This document shows, in pieces, positions 9,032-17,100 of a stretch of 45,162 bases of DNA (positions within the stretch are counted from its first letter, which is position 1; every line of letters begins with the position of its first letter). Below the pieces are notes generated by a model, which searched no databases, was not told the DNA's origin, and saw only the letters and a list, made by a program, of their open reading frames with translations. The stretch is from an uncultured Bacteroidales bacterium (GTDB taxonomy: Bacteria; Bacteroidota; Bacteroidia; Bacteroidales; Muribaculaceae), in the NCBI GenBank assembly GCA_949289215.1, contig CASENC010000038.1, forward strand, positions 86,319 to 131,480. The letters run 5' to 3'. The position numbers and the translations under genes are program-made.

Positions 9032-10027
9032 TACATGGCTTATCGATGCCAACAAACCGGCTATCGATGTGCAGTGTGTGGCCGTACCGTCGGGGAGCGA
9101 CAGGGTGATGTCATCACGTGTTACGGCTGTGATGGTACCGGCTGTGCCGGTTGCGGCGATGCCGTTGCGGTGCAGGGCATTGGTTATCCAATGCCGCAAT
9201 ACCGGGTCGGTGCACTCAACCATATAGCCGCAGACGGCCTGTAAAGGTGCTTCAAAATCGCCAATCGCGGGGTCGAATGTCACACTGCCACGTTCCGACG
9301 GGTTGAACATTTGCTGCATGGCTCCCGAGAGGATAAGATCTTCGGTGCAACCTTGCAGCGCATGGTGGTCGTGTGTAATCACCCATAATTCATCGGCAAG
9401 CAACAGTGCTTGCGAAATGTCGTGGGTGGATAGCAGCACAGCCTTGTTTTGCTCGCGTGCAAGCCTGTGTAACAGGGTCATTACCTCGATGCGGCTTGCC
9501 ACGTCGAGGAATGCTGTGGGTTCGTCGAGCAATATGACGGGTGTTTCTTGGGCAAGTGCACGTGCTATCATGGCTTTTTGCCGTTCTCCGTCGCTCAATT
9601 CGGCAACGAAAGCAGCACTTTTGTGCTCGATGCCTGTGGCTGCCATGGCTTCGGTTACCACTTCGCGGTCGTGGCTGTCGAGCCGTCCGAAGAAGCCTGT
9701 ATGCGGATAACGCCCGAGCGACACAAGTTGTCTTACGGTCAGCCCTCCGGCCTGTGTGCGGTCGGTATATACAAGCGATAGGCTGTGCGACAATTCCCCG
9801 GCATCATATTCCTGCAAATCGCGTCCTGCCAATTCCACTTTGCCGCTTAGCGCGGGTTGTGAACCTGCTATGGTGCGCAATAGTGTTGACTTGCCTATGC
9901 CGTTACGCCCGAGCAAGGCCGTTAGGCATCTGCCATGTAATTGCAAATCAATGTCGTGCATTACAGGCGATACCTTGCTGCCGTTGCGGTAACCTATCGT
10001 CAACCCGTGTGTGGATAACATTTGCAT
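9023..10027 (-). CDS. ABC transporter ATPase of the FecCDE/BtuD type with C-terminal extension
   Basis: The start at 10027 is chosen because its ATG overlaps the permease stop (TGATG), giving 334 residues; a second ATG lies two codons further on. Walker A is GRNGIGKST (about 40-48), the signature is LSDGERQ, Walker B is VILLDEP and the switch histidine is in STHDIS. This is the nucleotide-binding subunit of an importer for iron-siderophore, haem or cobalamin. The catalytic domain ends near residue 255; the remaining 75-80 residues (from about EAPLQAVCGYM) form an extra domain absent from classical FecE or BtuD. Third gene of the operon with the permease and binding protein. Confidence 0.9.
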   Translation of the reverse strand: MQMLSTHGLTIGYRNGSKVSPVMHDIDLQLHGRCLTALLGRNGIGKSTLLRTIAGSQPALSGKVELAGRDLQEYDAGELSHSLSLVYTDRTQAGGLTVRQLVSLGRYPHTGFFGRLDSHDREVVTEAMAATGIEHKSAAFVAELSDGERQKAMIARALAQETPVILLDEPTAFLDVASRIEVMTLLHRLAREQNKAVLLSTHDISQALLLADELWVITHDHHALQGCTEDLILSGAMQQMFNPSERGSVTFDPAIGDFEAPLQAVCGYMVECTDPVLRHWITNALHRNGIAATGTAGTITAVTRDDITLSLPDGTATHCTSIAGLLASISHVSE

Positions 10028-11082
10028 CAATTGAAATATTTGATTTTCTTGCGGTTCAAGATTATGTATATTATAATGGGCACACCCACGATTGGGGTGA
10101 TGGCATTGATGGGAATGGTACCTACCGACGTAGGCAGCACACTCACAAGTTGGCACAGCAAGGCAGTGGCCGCTCCCGCAAGCATGGTGCAAGGCATGAG
10201 CACGTTGTGGCTCGACGAGTTTAGCATCAGCCGGGCTATGTGCGGCACTACAAGCCCTATGAAGCCTATAGGCCCGCAGAAAGCCGTTACCGTGGCTGTG
10301 AGAATGCCCGATACCAGCAGCAGGCTGTTGCGTGTGTTGCGCAGGTTCACTCCAAGGCTTTCGGCATACCGGCTTCCGAGCAACAATGCATTAAGTGGCT
10401 TGACAAGCAACATCGACCAGCCGATGGCTGCCAACAGTACCGATGAAAACAAAGGCAGAATACCTGTCGTCACCCCCGAGAAATTGCCAAGCCCCCATAT
10501 TACATAAGAGTGTACACCCTCTTGCGTGGAAAAGAAGTTGAGCAACGAAATCGCGCTTGATACAAGGTAGCTTATCATGATGCCCACAATAAGCAGCATC
10601 ACGGCACCGCGCACAAGGGTGGAAAACAGCATGAGCGCGGCCAGTATCAACGCCGCTCCTGCAAGTGCTCCTGCAAGTATGCTCACGTATCCGCCCACAG
10701 TGGTACCGAACAGTGTGCCAAGTTCTCCCCCCAGGGCAAGCATGACTATTGCCACACCAAGGCTTGCCCCCGATGAAACGCCCAGTATCGACGGGCCGGC
10801 AAGCGGGTTGTTGAAAAGCGTTTGCAACAGCAGCCCTGCAATCGACAGTGCCGCACCGGCAAGTGCGGCCGTGGCCACAAGCGGCAGTCGCGATTGTGTT
10901 ACGATGAGTGTCCATGCTCGGTTGTCGCATCCGTGTCCTGTTATGATGTCGAAAATGGCACCGGCAGGAATGTCCACTGAACCCACGACAAGGTTGGCAA
11001 CTGCAAGCAGCACCGTCAAAACGGCAAATGCCGTTATCACTATGCCGCTACGCTTTGTATTATTGTCAGCAATTTTATTCAT
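10027..11082 (-). CDS. FecCD-family ABC transporter permease
   Basis: A 351-residue, very hydrophobic protein with about nine or ten membrane helices. Family-typical motifs include QSRLPLVATAALAGAALSIAGLLLQ near the second helix, NPLAGPSILGVSSGASLG, and FCGPIGFIGLVVPHIAR in the C-terminal half, which is the coupling region for the ATPase. It would form the inner-membrane channel for a metal-chelate, haem or cobalamin complex. Its start overlaps the end of the binding-protein gene by 8 bases and its stop overlaps the ATPase start, so the three genes are translationally coupled. No TonB receptor lies beside it, so the ligand is open. Confidence 0.93.
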   Translation of the reverse strand: MNKIADNNTKRSGIVITAFAVLTVLLAVANLVVGSVDIPAGAIFDIITGHGCDNRAWTLIVTQSRLPLVATAALAGAALSIAGLLLQTLFNNPLAGPSILGVSSGASLGVAIVMLALGGELGTLFGTTVGGYVSILAGALAGAALILAALMLFSTLVRGAVMLLIVGIMISYLVSSAISLLNFFSTQEGVHSYVIWGLGNFSGVTTGILPLFSSVLLAAIGWSMLLVKPLNALLLGSRYAESLGVNLRNTRNSLLLVSGILTATVTAFCGPIGFIGLVVPHIARLMLNSSSHNVLMPCTMLAGAATALLCQLVSVLPTSVGTIPINAITPIVGVPIIIYIILNRKKIKYFN

Positions 11083-12181
11083 CGGTCATTCGGGAAAAAT
11101 ATTTTGGATTTCCCGGCAATGCGCCCGGATGGAATATCCTTATATATTCGCCAAGCAGCACTTCGGGGTGGAACGGGAAATCACGATAAAGGGTGGTGCC
11201 GAGCGTTGGGCACTGGTAAACATTTTTTTCTTTAAATGCCTTGAATTCGTCGTTTAGTGGGTAAATTGCTGCAAATTCGCTGTAATTCATGGCGTTGAGC
11301 GATTTTATAAGCCAAATGTCGGCATCGTTAGCCTTGGCATACACCTGCTCGAAACTTAGCGATAACGACCCTGTGCCGCCGTTATCGCTCCATGGATAGC
11401 AGGCACCGGCATCGGCGTACAAGTGAGCCATGTAACTGTCGCCGCCCGGCATATACCACACACCGCTTGTCACCGTTTCACTTATTACTTTGGGTCGATC
11501 GTTTATGGTATCTACTGCGGCTTTCAGTGCATTGTAATCTTTCACCACACGGGCGAATATCGAGTCGGCTTCGGCACGTTTGCCGTAAAGTTCGCCAAGG
11601 AGTTTTATCCATTCGGCGCGTCCGAGCGGTGTGTTTTCCATATAGTCGGCACATTCTATTATAGGAATGTCAAGGTTGGTCAGTGCCCCGTAGCCACTGT
11701 TTTGGAAAGGTGACAGTAATATTGCATCGGGGTGCAGCTGCACAACTTTCTCGATTGTAGGCTGCATGGAGTTTCCCGCATCGACAATGCGCCCTTCGGC
11801 CACGCCTTGCTTTATTTCGGGCATATCGAAGTATTGCAAGTCGCACACGCCTGTTATCGATTGCAGTTCTCCGAGTTCGTTTATCGCACCGCCATGCACC
11901 GACGAATACACGAGTACCGAGTGTAACGGTGTGCGCACCACCACACCTTCGGCATCGGTCGGTACATCGCTGTCGTGTGGCACGAGCAAGTAGGTTTGCA
12001 GCACAGCCCCCTGTCTCCACGGATTTTTCACGGTTACCGTGGTATATCCTTCATTGGGGGTGATTTCAAGCCACCGGGCATATTCCATGCCCGACGATAG
12101 TTCACCGGCATTTTTCCCGTTGCCGCACCCGGCAAGGCATAAGCCGATGATTGCAAAAATTGTTATATATAATCGATGCAT
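11075..12181 (-). CDS. FecB/BtuF-like substrate-binding lipoprotein
   Basis: A 368-residue protein with a lipoprotein signal ending LCLAGC, the lipidated cysteine at residue 19. The rest fits the two-lobed type III periplasmic binding fold: VVRTPLHSVLVYSSVHGGAINELG in the N-lobe, LHPDAILLSPF at the hinge side, and ETVTSGVWYMPGGDSYMAHLYADAGA in the C-lobe. It would deliver a metal chelate, haem or corrinoid to the adjacent permease. First gene of the operon, preceded by a well-formed promoter on the same strand. Confidence 0.88.
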   Translation of the reverse strand: MHRLYITIFAIIGLCLAGCGNGKNAGELSSGMEYARWLEITPNEGYTTVTVKNPWRQGAVLQTYLLVPHDSDVPTDAEGVVVRTPLHSVLVYSSVHGGAINELGELQSITGVCDLQYFDMPEIKQGVAEGRIVDAGNSMQPTIEKVVQLHPDAILLSPFQNSGYGALTNLDIPIIECADYMENTPLGRAEWIKLLGELYGKRAEADSIFARVVKDYNALKAAVDTINDRPKVISETVTSGVWYMPGGDSYMAHLYADAGACYPWSDNGGTGSLSLSFEQVYAKANDADIWLIKSLNAMNYSEFAAIYPLNDEFKAFKEKNVYQCPTLGTTLYRDFPFHPEVLLGEYIRIFHPGALPGNPKYFSRMTDE

Positions 12182-12206
12182 AATATACAGGCGAAAAAAT
12201 GGAACG

Positions 12207-12239
12207 TAAAGGTAACATTAATCATGCATATAAACCAAA
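12207..12239 (-). promoter_or_regulatory. Promoter of the FecB-FecCD-ATPase operon
   Basis: On the minus strand TTTG (12239-12236), a 21-base spacer and TACCTTTA (12214-12207, one mismatch to TAnnTTTG) lie about 25 bases before the binding-protein start. No Fur-like or other operator was recognised, and no cobalamin-riboswitch-sized leader is present. Confidence 0.55.
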
Positions 12240-12290
12240 TTTTGCCATCGGAACTTTGTCACCGCGGCATCACCGTTGTGCCACAAATAA

Positions 12291-12324
12291 AAGCCCGGCC
12301 GGGAAAATGCTCCCGGTCGGGCTT
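12291..12324 (-). terminator. Terminator of the secreted multidomain protein gene
   Basis: Arms AAGCCCGGCCGGGA (12291-12304) and TCCCGGTCGGGCTT (12311-12324) form a 14-bp stem with one G-U and a 6-base loop. On the minus strand it is followed by a T-rich run. It separates this gene from the importer operon downstream. Confidence 0.8.
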
Positions 12325-12351
12325 AGGTATGGTTAAAACGTTGGCTGTATT

Positions 12352-14961
12352 TTATTTTACCAGTACTTTTGTAGCCGAACCGTTTACTGTGACAATGTAT
12401 GCACCGGGTGCTGCCTGAACGTTGGCCGTCTGTCCGTTGGTAGTATAAACCGGCGTACCGCTTATCGAGTAGATGCGTATGTCGTTCGGCATGTCTGTTT
12501 CTACCGTGATCGTGCCGCCGGCTGCATATACACGGGCATTGGCCATGGCGGTATTCTCATTGATGCTTGTGTAACCTTTTTCGGCAACAACAACATTGTC
12601 TATTGCAATGTTATATGTAGCATCTGAGATGCCGCGGAAGGCGATGCGCACGTTCTTTTCACCAGCAAAGCCTTCAAGCGGCACTATGTGTTGCCGCCAG
12701 CCGCTCGTCTCGGGCATTGAGGCCGAGATGGGGGCGCTTACGATTTGGAATTCCCCGTTGTCGGTCGATGCTTCTACCACAAGGGCATCGTTGGATACTT
12801 CGCCCGGATATATATACATATAGAATGCTACTTCGGGGGCTGTGGTGGAGCTAAGGTCGATTTTTTCGCTCGTCAGGCGAGTCGCATATCCCGGCTCGAT
12901 TTGGGTTGACAGGAACATGGCCATGCCGCCGTCGCCGTCTTGTGGGTCGATGTCGTTATAAGACGAGGCGTAGCCCCAGGCTTGGTCTATGCCGTTTATC
13001 ATGTCTTCGAGCCACAGGTGAGTGCCCGTCTTGCCAGGCCACGATTCACGGAACGGTATAGCACTTGGTTCACCCACGAAAAGCGACTCGGAGTAGCAAT
13101 TGTTGCCGGCTCCGATTTCGTTGTAGGGCTGCACACGGTAGAATACGTAAGTCTGCCCGGCCGAGGTATCGATGGTGCGGTCGGTGAACGAAGTGCCGGT
13201 GAAGTCGCGGGCCACTTCTACCTCGTTGTTGCGGATAATCCAGTATTTCACATCTCCATCCTCGGCAGCCGGTGCATCCCACGACAGGGTTACGGTGTGG
13301 TCTTGGTTTTCCACGGCCTTAAACCCTGTGATTGGGTGAGGCACGGGGTAGCCCACTTTCACAGATACAGTGGTGGCATCGCTGCGCAGGCCGTCTTTAT
13401 AGCAATATACGCGGTAGGTGTATTCGCCGCGTTCGGGGATAGTTTCATCGATAAAACGCTGTTCGAGCGACGTGCTTACTTCTCCGGTCGAGAAAATGGG
13501 ATCTTCCACGCCGTCGCGGTAAAGTTCGGTCTTGTCAACCGACTCGATATATTCGCCGCCGATGGTGAACGTGTATGGCGCATAAGTAAGGCTCACTTGC
13601 AATAAGCCAGTACGCTCCGCAGTGGCTCGCAGGTAATATGGAGCCATAGGCGTGTCGGTGCTGCGGCCATTCTTCACGGCAAGGTCGTCGATGACGAGGG
13701 TGGTGCCGGTGCAGTTGTTGTCGAAGCAGATGCCTATCACGTAGGGCGAATTCTTTTCGGCAACCACTCGGCCGGTCACCTGTGTGTATTCGGTGGAGGC
13801 TACCTTGTGGATTTCTCCGATGGTGCCAAGTGGCGTGTGGGCGTTGTCGTTGCTGCACAGTATCATTTGCACCTTGGCCGTGTCGCCTTCGGCCAGGCGG
13901 GCATTGAAGGTGATTTCCACCTCGTAGTCGGTCGAGAAACGGATTGCAGGCAGGTACAGGATTTCGGGAGCCTCCGATGCCTGTGCCGATGTTACTTGCA
14001 GCGAGCCGCCAGTGAGCGTCCAGGTGTTTCCGTCCTTGTTCCCGTCCTCGGTGGTGAAACCGTCGAGTGCGTCGGCTGCGTCGAAGTTGTTGGCGTAGTC
14101 GAGTTCCAGTGCGTCGTTCGTGCCGTAGAAGTATTCGTAGGTGAAGTCGGAGTAAGGCTCGTAGGCATCGCTCATTTCCACGTAGTTGCTCTGTGTCTTG
14201 CGTGTGATTTTGCCATCGTCGTCATATTCGTAGGTGTATTTGTAGCTGTACATCAATGTCCATGTTGGGACTTCGGTATCAGTTGAGTTGGTATATTGCT
14301 CTTCGAGCGTTACATTGCCATTGTCGTCATATTCATACACCCAGCGGTCAGTGGGATTTTTTATTTCTCCCATGAAAAAATCGTTCATGTAGAAGTTTTT
14401 GATTTTTTCCACAATGCGCTGATGCTCGTCATAGGTGTAATTAAACAATTCATTGGCCTCGGTTTTTTCGCTGCCATCAGGGAAACGTCCATAGCGTTTC
14501 TCAGTTGCGGTATTCCCATTATATTCAAATACGCCGTGGTATTCCCATTCGTCGCCCCATTCCTCGGTTTGGCTGTCGAATTGGCTGTAATAGAATATTT
14601 CGGACGGGCGGTTGTCGTCGTTGAATACGGTTACGGTGCGCTGGTCGTCGATTGTGGAATTGGGGTACCAAAACCATTGCGTTTCGTCCCAAAGCAACTT
14701 TTCCACCACGTTGCGGCGGCCTTGGTCGTCATATCCGTAGTTTTCCCGGTAGTAGTTGTCGAAGCCACCCTCGGAATTGGGTACCCGGGTGAGTTCTTCC
14801 ACCATGCGGTTCTGTTGGTCGTAGGTGTAGTCGATGCGGTTCACTATTGCGTCGCTGCCCGTGTCATGCACCATAACGTATGTAACCACGTCTTGTGCCG
14901 CAAGCGGAGTGGCAGCGATGCTTGACAGCATCGCACTGAAAAGCAAATATTTCTTATACAT
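12352..14961 (-). CDS. Large secreted multidomain protein with Por-type sorting tail
   Basis: The ATG at 14961 is preferred over an upstream in-frame start at 15027 because it opens directly into a good signal peptide (MYKKYLLFSAMLSSI, cleavage near LAAQ), giving 869 residues. Residues about 30-290 contain tyrosine-rich repeats of the form YTYDQQNR, YGYDDQGR, YEYDDNGN and YEYDDDGK, resembling YD/RHS-like beta-hairpin repeats. A sandwich-like region follows (about 290-435), then two fibronectin-III-like domains (about 440-635), a choice-of-anchor-J/MAM-like jellyroll (about 637-800), and a C-terminal domain (about 807-869) with IRIYSISGTPVYT and GAYIVTV typical of type IX secretion sorting tails. 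A surface adhesin or binding protein is plausible; no catalytic motif was found. Confidence 0.8.
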   Translation of the reverse strand: MYKKYLLFSAMLSSIAATPLAAQDVVTYVMVHDTGSDAIVNRIDYTYDQQNRMVEELTRVPNSEGGFDNYYRENYGYDDQGRRNVVEKLLWDETQWFWYPNSTIDDQRTVTVFNDDNRPSEIFYYSQFDSQTEEWGDEWEYHGVFEYNGNTATEKRYGRFPDGSEKTEANELFNYTYDEHQRIVEKIKNFYMNDFFMGEIKNPTDRWVYEYDDNGNVTLEEQYTNSTDTEVPTWTLMYSYKYTYEYDDDGKITRKTQSNYVEMSDAYEPYSDFTYEYFYGTNDALELDYANNFDAADALDGFTTEDGNKDGNTWTLTGGSLQVTSAQASEAPEILYLPAIRFSTDYEVEITFNARLAEGDTAKVQMILCSNDNAHTPLGTIGEIHKVASTEYTQVTGRVVAEKNSPYVIGICFDNNCTGTTLVIDDLAVKNGRSTDTPMAPYYLRATAERTGLLQVSLTYAPYTFTIGGEYIESVDKTELYRDGVEDPIFSTGEVSTSLEQRFIDETIPERGEYTYRVYCYKDGLRSDATTVSVKVGYPVPHPITGFKAVENQDHTVTLSWDAPAAEDGDVKYWIIRNNEVEVARDFTGTSFTDRTIDTSAGQTYVFYRVQPYNEIGAGNNCYSESLFVGEPSAIPFRESWPGKTGTHLWLEDMINGIDQAWGYASSYNDIDPQDGDGGMAMFLSTQIEPGYATRLTSEKIDLSSTTAPEVAFYMYIYPGEVSNDALVVEASTDNGEFQIVSAPISASMPETSGWRQHIVPLEGFAGEKNVRIAFRGISDATYNIAIDNVVVAEKGYTSINENTAMANARVYAAGGTITVETDMPNDIRIYSISGTPVYTTNGQTANVQAAPGAYIVTVNGSATKVLVK

Positions 14962-14996
14962 AGTCCAAATGAATGAAAAGTTGATTGATATCGCAG

Positions 14997-15004
14997 CAAA
15001 TTTA
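14997..15004 (-). promoter_or_regulatory. -7 element of the secreted multidomain protein gene
   Basis: On the minus strand TAAATTTG (15004-14997) matches TAnnTTTG exactly, about 36 bases before the preferred start codon at 14961. That distance also argues against the upstream start at 15027. No clear -33 element. Confidence 0.45.
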
Positions 15005-15122
15005 TGTAAAAAATATCGATTATTCACCGTTTAGATAGAAAAATTATTGACAAGGCACATGGTGCCATGCAAGGGTGGCACGATTGTTGTGCATCATATT
15101 GGTTATAATTATTGTTGCGAAA

Positions 15123-16364
15123 ATGGAAATTACTGCCAAGGATTTTATGATAGGCCAGCCTAATTTTTCGGGTGCGGCTGCGAGCGACCAATATTATATG
15201 CTGCTTGCACGCCGATTGGCCAAGATGTGGGATCGTGCCCGTGTGTTGATGAATGTGGGCGAGGATGTGCGCCGCGACGTGGTGCTTGCCGTCACGGGCT
15301 ATTTCCAAGACATTATAGCCGATGCCGGGATATGGCGGTCGTTTTCGGAGGCCTGCGGCAAGTGGTATGGCCGCCCGGTGCCGTTCTTTGACCGCCCCGA
15401 TGACTACATCGACAGCGAATTGAACCTGATTGACGTGCAATTCATAATATGGTATGTGATTGACGGCGAGAGCGAACAGTATGGGCATGGCCGCCTGTCG
15501 CCGCACGACCCCGATGTGGAACGGCTTGCGCGGCTGTTCCACGGCTTGCTCGATGCCGTGTATGAAGATGCACCCACGCCGGTAGAGTACAATATGGCCG
15601 TTGACGTGGACTTCAGCGACGAGCAAGACCGTGAAAAGGCATACGACCTGTCGCGCTGGCTATTTTGGGAATGTTACTTGATGCGCCCGTCGTCGTTGGG
15701 GACATTGTATCATGGCGGCCGCGAACTGCTTGAAATCATGAAAAACACCCCCGAAGGCAGCGAGCGGGATGAGCGCATACAGGAGGTGAACCGCCGCTTG
15801 ATGGTGGAAAACACCATTGGCCCGCTGTCGCTTTCGGTGGGTGAGTGGATGGAGCTGATAGTCGATGGCAAATATCCAAGTATCGATGAGGCTGCCGAGG
15901 TGGAAGAGGGCAAGGAACACCGTTTCTACAGGCAGCTGGTAGAGGCCACCGGTGGCAGCCGCATTGCTTTCGTCGATGGCTATGATGCCCTTGAACGGTT
16001 CGTAAGCGAGCAAATGGGGTGGGGCAAGGCCGAGAGCGGGCATCTTCCCGGCATGAAAAAGTATGGGAACTTCGTGTTGCTTGGCAATCCTCGCCGTGGG
16101 CTGCTCATTGCGCACGACGTGGCGCAATACATCTGCCATCCGGCCAACCCGATGTATGACCCCGAAGCGGCTCGCCGCGAAGGCCACCGCATAGTGACAG
16201 AGCGCGGGGCAGCCCCAATCGACTTGGTGAAATACCTCTTTGAAAACAATCTGGTACCCGATGTGCGCCTACCCTTCGAGGCCGCCGGCAGCCGCTCGCT
16301 GCTGCACGAGAACTGGGACTTCATAGCCCGCCTGTACCTCCAGACCCACTACCGCGGCGACTGA
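15123..16364 (+). CDS. DUF3843-family protein of unknown function
   Basis: The start MEITAKDFMIGQPN at 15123 is preferred over an upstream in-frame ATG at 15075 whose extra residues (IILVIIIV) look like translated intergenic sequence; this gives 413 residues. The protein is soluble, acidic, and has no signal peptide or membrane segment. It resembles the DUF3843 family found in Bacteroidales, for which I know no assigned function. Visible features are aromatic and aspartate-rich stretches such as FFDRPDDYIDSELNLIDVQFIIWYVIDGES and the C-terminal LLHENWDFIARLY. It stands alone, divergent from the secreted protein gene and upstream of the restriction cassette. Confidence 0.7.
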   Translation: MEITAKDFMIGQPNFSGAAASDQYYMLLARRLAKMWDRARVLMNVGEDVRRDVVLAVTGYFQDIIADAGIWRSFSEACGKWYGRPVPFFDRPDDYIDSELNLIDVQFIIWYVIDGESEQYGHGRLSPHDPDVERLARLFHGLLDAVYEDAPTPVEYNMAVDVDFSDEQDREKAYDLSRWLFWECYLMRPSSLGTLYHGGRELLEIMKNTPEGSERDERIQEVNRRLMVENTIGPLSLSVGEWMELIVDGKYPSIDEAAEVEEGKEHRFYRQLVEATGGSRIAFVDGYDALERFVSEQMGWGKAESGHLPGMKKYGNFVLLGNPRRGLLIAHDVAQYICHPANPMYDPEAARREGHRIVTERGAAPIDLVKYLFENNLVPDVRLPFEAAGSRSLLHENWDFIARLYLQTHYRGD

Positions 16365-16378
16365 TAGTTGCAGACAGT

Positions 16379-16413
16379 TTTGGCGCAGATGTGAAGATGT
16401 TTTTGTATCTTTA
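16379..16413 (+). promoter_or_regulatory. Promoter of the restriction-modification cassette
   Basis: TTTG at 16379-16382, a 23-base spacer and TATCTTTA at 16406-16413 (one mismatch to TAnnTTTG), about 18 bases before the endonuclease start. Confidence 0.45.
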
Positions 16414-16431
16414 TACCCAAAATACCGAACT

Positions 16432-17100
16432 ATGAAAGAAATATTGACAATAGAAGGGTTGGTGGAGAGTGCCAAAGAGTTTTGTGTGCATGAGAGTAAC
16501 ATCTTTCATGCCGAATTATTTGGCATTACCGACGGGAAAGCTATTGGAACATACGTGGAGCATAAATTTAAAGAATTTCTTGCAAATCGATACGAATTGA
16601 TTGTGGGAAATGCTGCTTCAGGCCTGGATTTGCCATCGATAAACACCGATATAAAAGTTACTTCTGTCAAACAACCGCAGTCAAGTTGCCCTTATCGCGA
16701 TAGTAAACAAAAAATTTACGGGCTTGGGTATAATCTGATAGTTTTTGTTTACAGGAAAGAAGATGACATTGTTCAAGGAAAAGGCCGATTGGTATTTCTT
16801 TCATGTACTTATATTGATGCAGTCAGAACAGCTGATTATCAAACAACCACAGGATTGCGAAATATCATAAGTAATAATGGCAATGTTGATGATGTATTTG
16901 CTTTCCTTTGTGACCATAAAATTCCCGCCGATGAAGTAACATTATATGAAATGGCACGGAATATTGTTGAAAATCCACCTGAAATAGGGTATTTGACGAT
17001 CTCAAATGCCTTGCAATGGAGGTTGCAGTATGGCAGGATAGTTGCATTAAGCGAAGATATAGATGGGATAACTCGCATTGTAGAATATGCCGATGAATAG
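16432..17100 (+). CDS. Type II-like restriction endonuclease (PD-(D/E)XK fold)
   Basis: A 222-residue soluble protein. A helix glutamate (Glu43 in TYVEHKFKEFL) precedes SGLDLPSINTDIKVTS (residues 63-78), where Asp66, Asp73 and Lys75 give the PD-(D/E)XK nuclease pattern. It continues into the polar run QPQSSCPYRDSKQKIYGLGY, a stretch I associate with a group of type II endonucleases; the recognition site cannot be read. The next gene is a DNA methyltransferase whose start overlaps this gene's end by 14 bases, which supports a restriction-modification pair. Codon use is more AT-rich than in the DUF3843 gene before it and the SecA gene after it, suggesting acquisition. Confidence 0.8.
   Translation: MKEILTIEGLVESAKEFCVHESNIFHAELFGITDGKAIGTYVEHKFKEFLANRYELIVGNAASGLDLPSINTDIKVTSVKQPQSSCPYRDSKQKIYGLGYNLIVFVYRKEDDIVQGKGRLVFLSCTYIDAVRTADYQTTTGLRNIISNNGNVDDVFAFLCDHKIPADEVTLYEMARNIVENPPEIGYLTISNALQWRLQYGRIVALSEDIDGITRIVEYADE

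Noticed and set aside
8940-9244. Small plus-strand frames over the end of the ABC ATPase gene, including a cysteine-rich one
   Set aside because: They are complementary to the C-terminal extension of the ATPase; the CxxC-like pattern arises from antisense codons.
12182-12290. Possible cobalamin riboswitch before the FecB-like gene
   Set aside because: The leader after the predicted promoter is only about 20 bases, far too short for the aptamer, and no B12-box-like sequence was seen.
14961-15027. Upstream in-frame start adding 22 residues to the secreted multidomain protein
   Set aside because: The -7 element at 15004-14997 lies downstream of that start, and the signal peptide begins cleanly at 14961.
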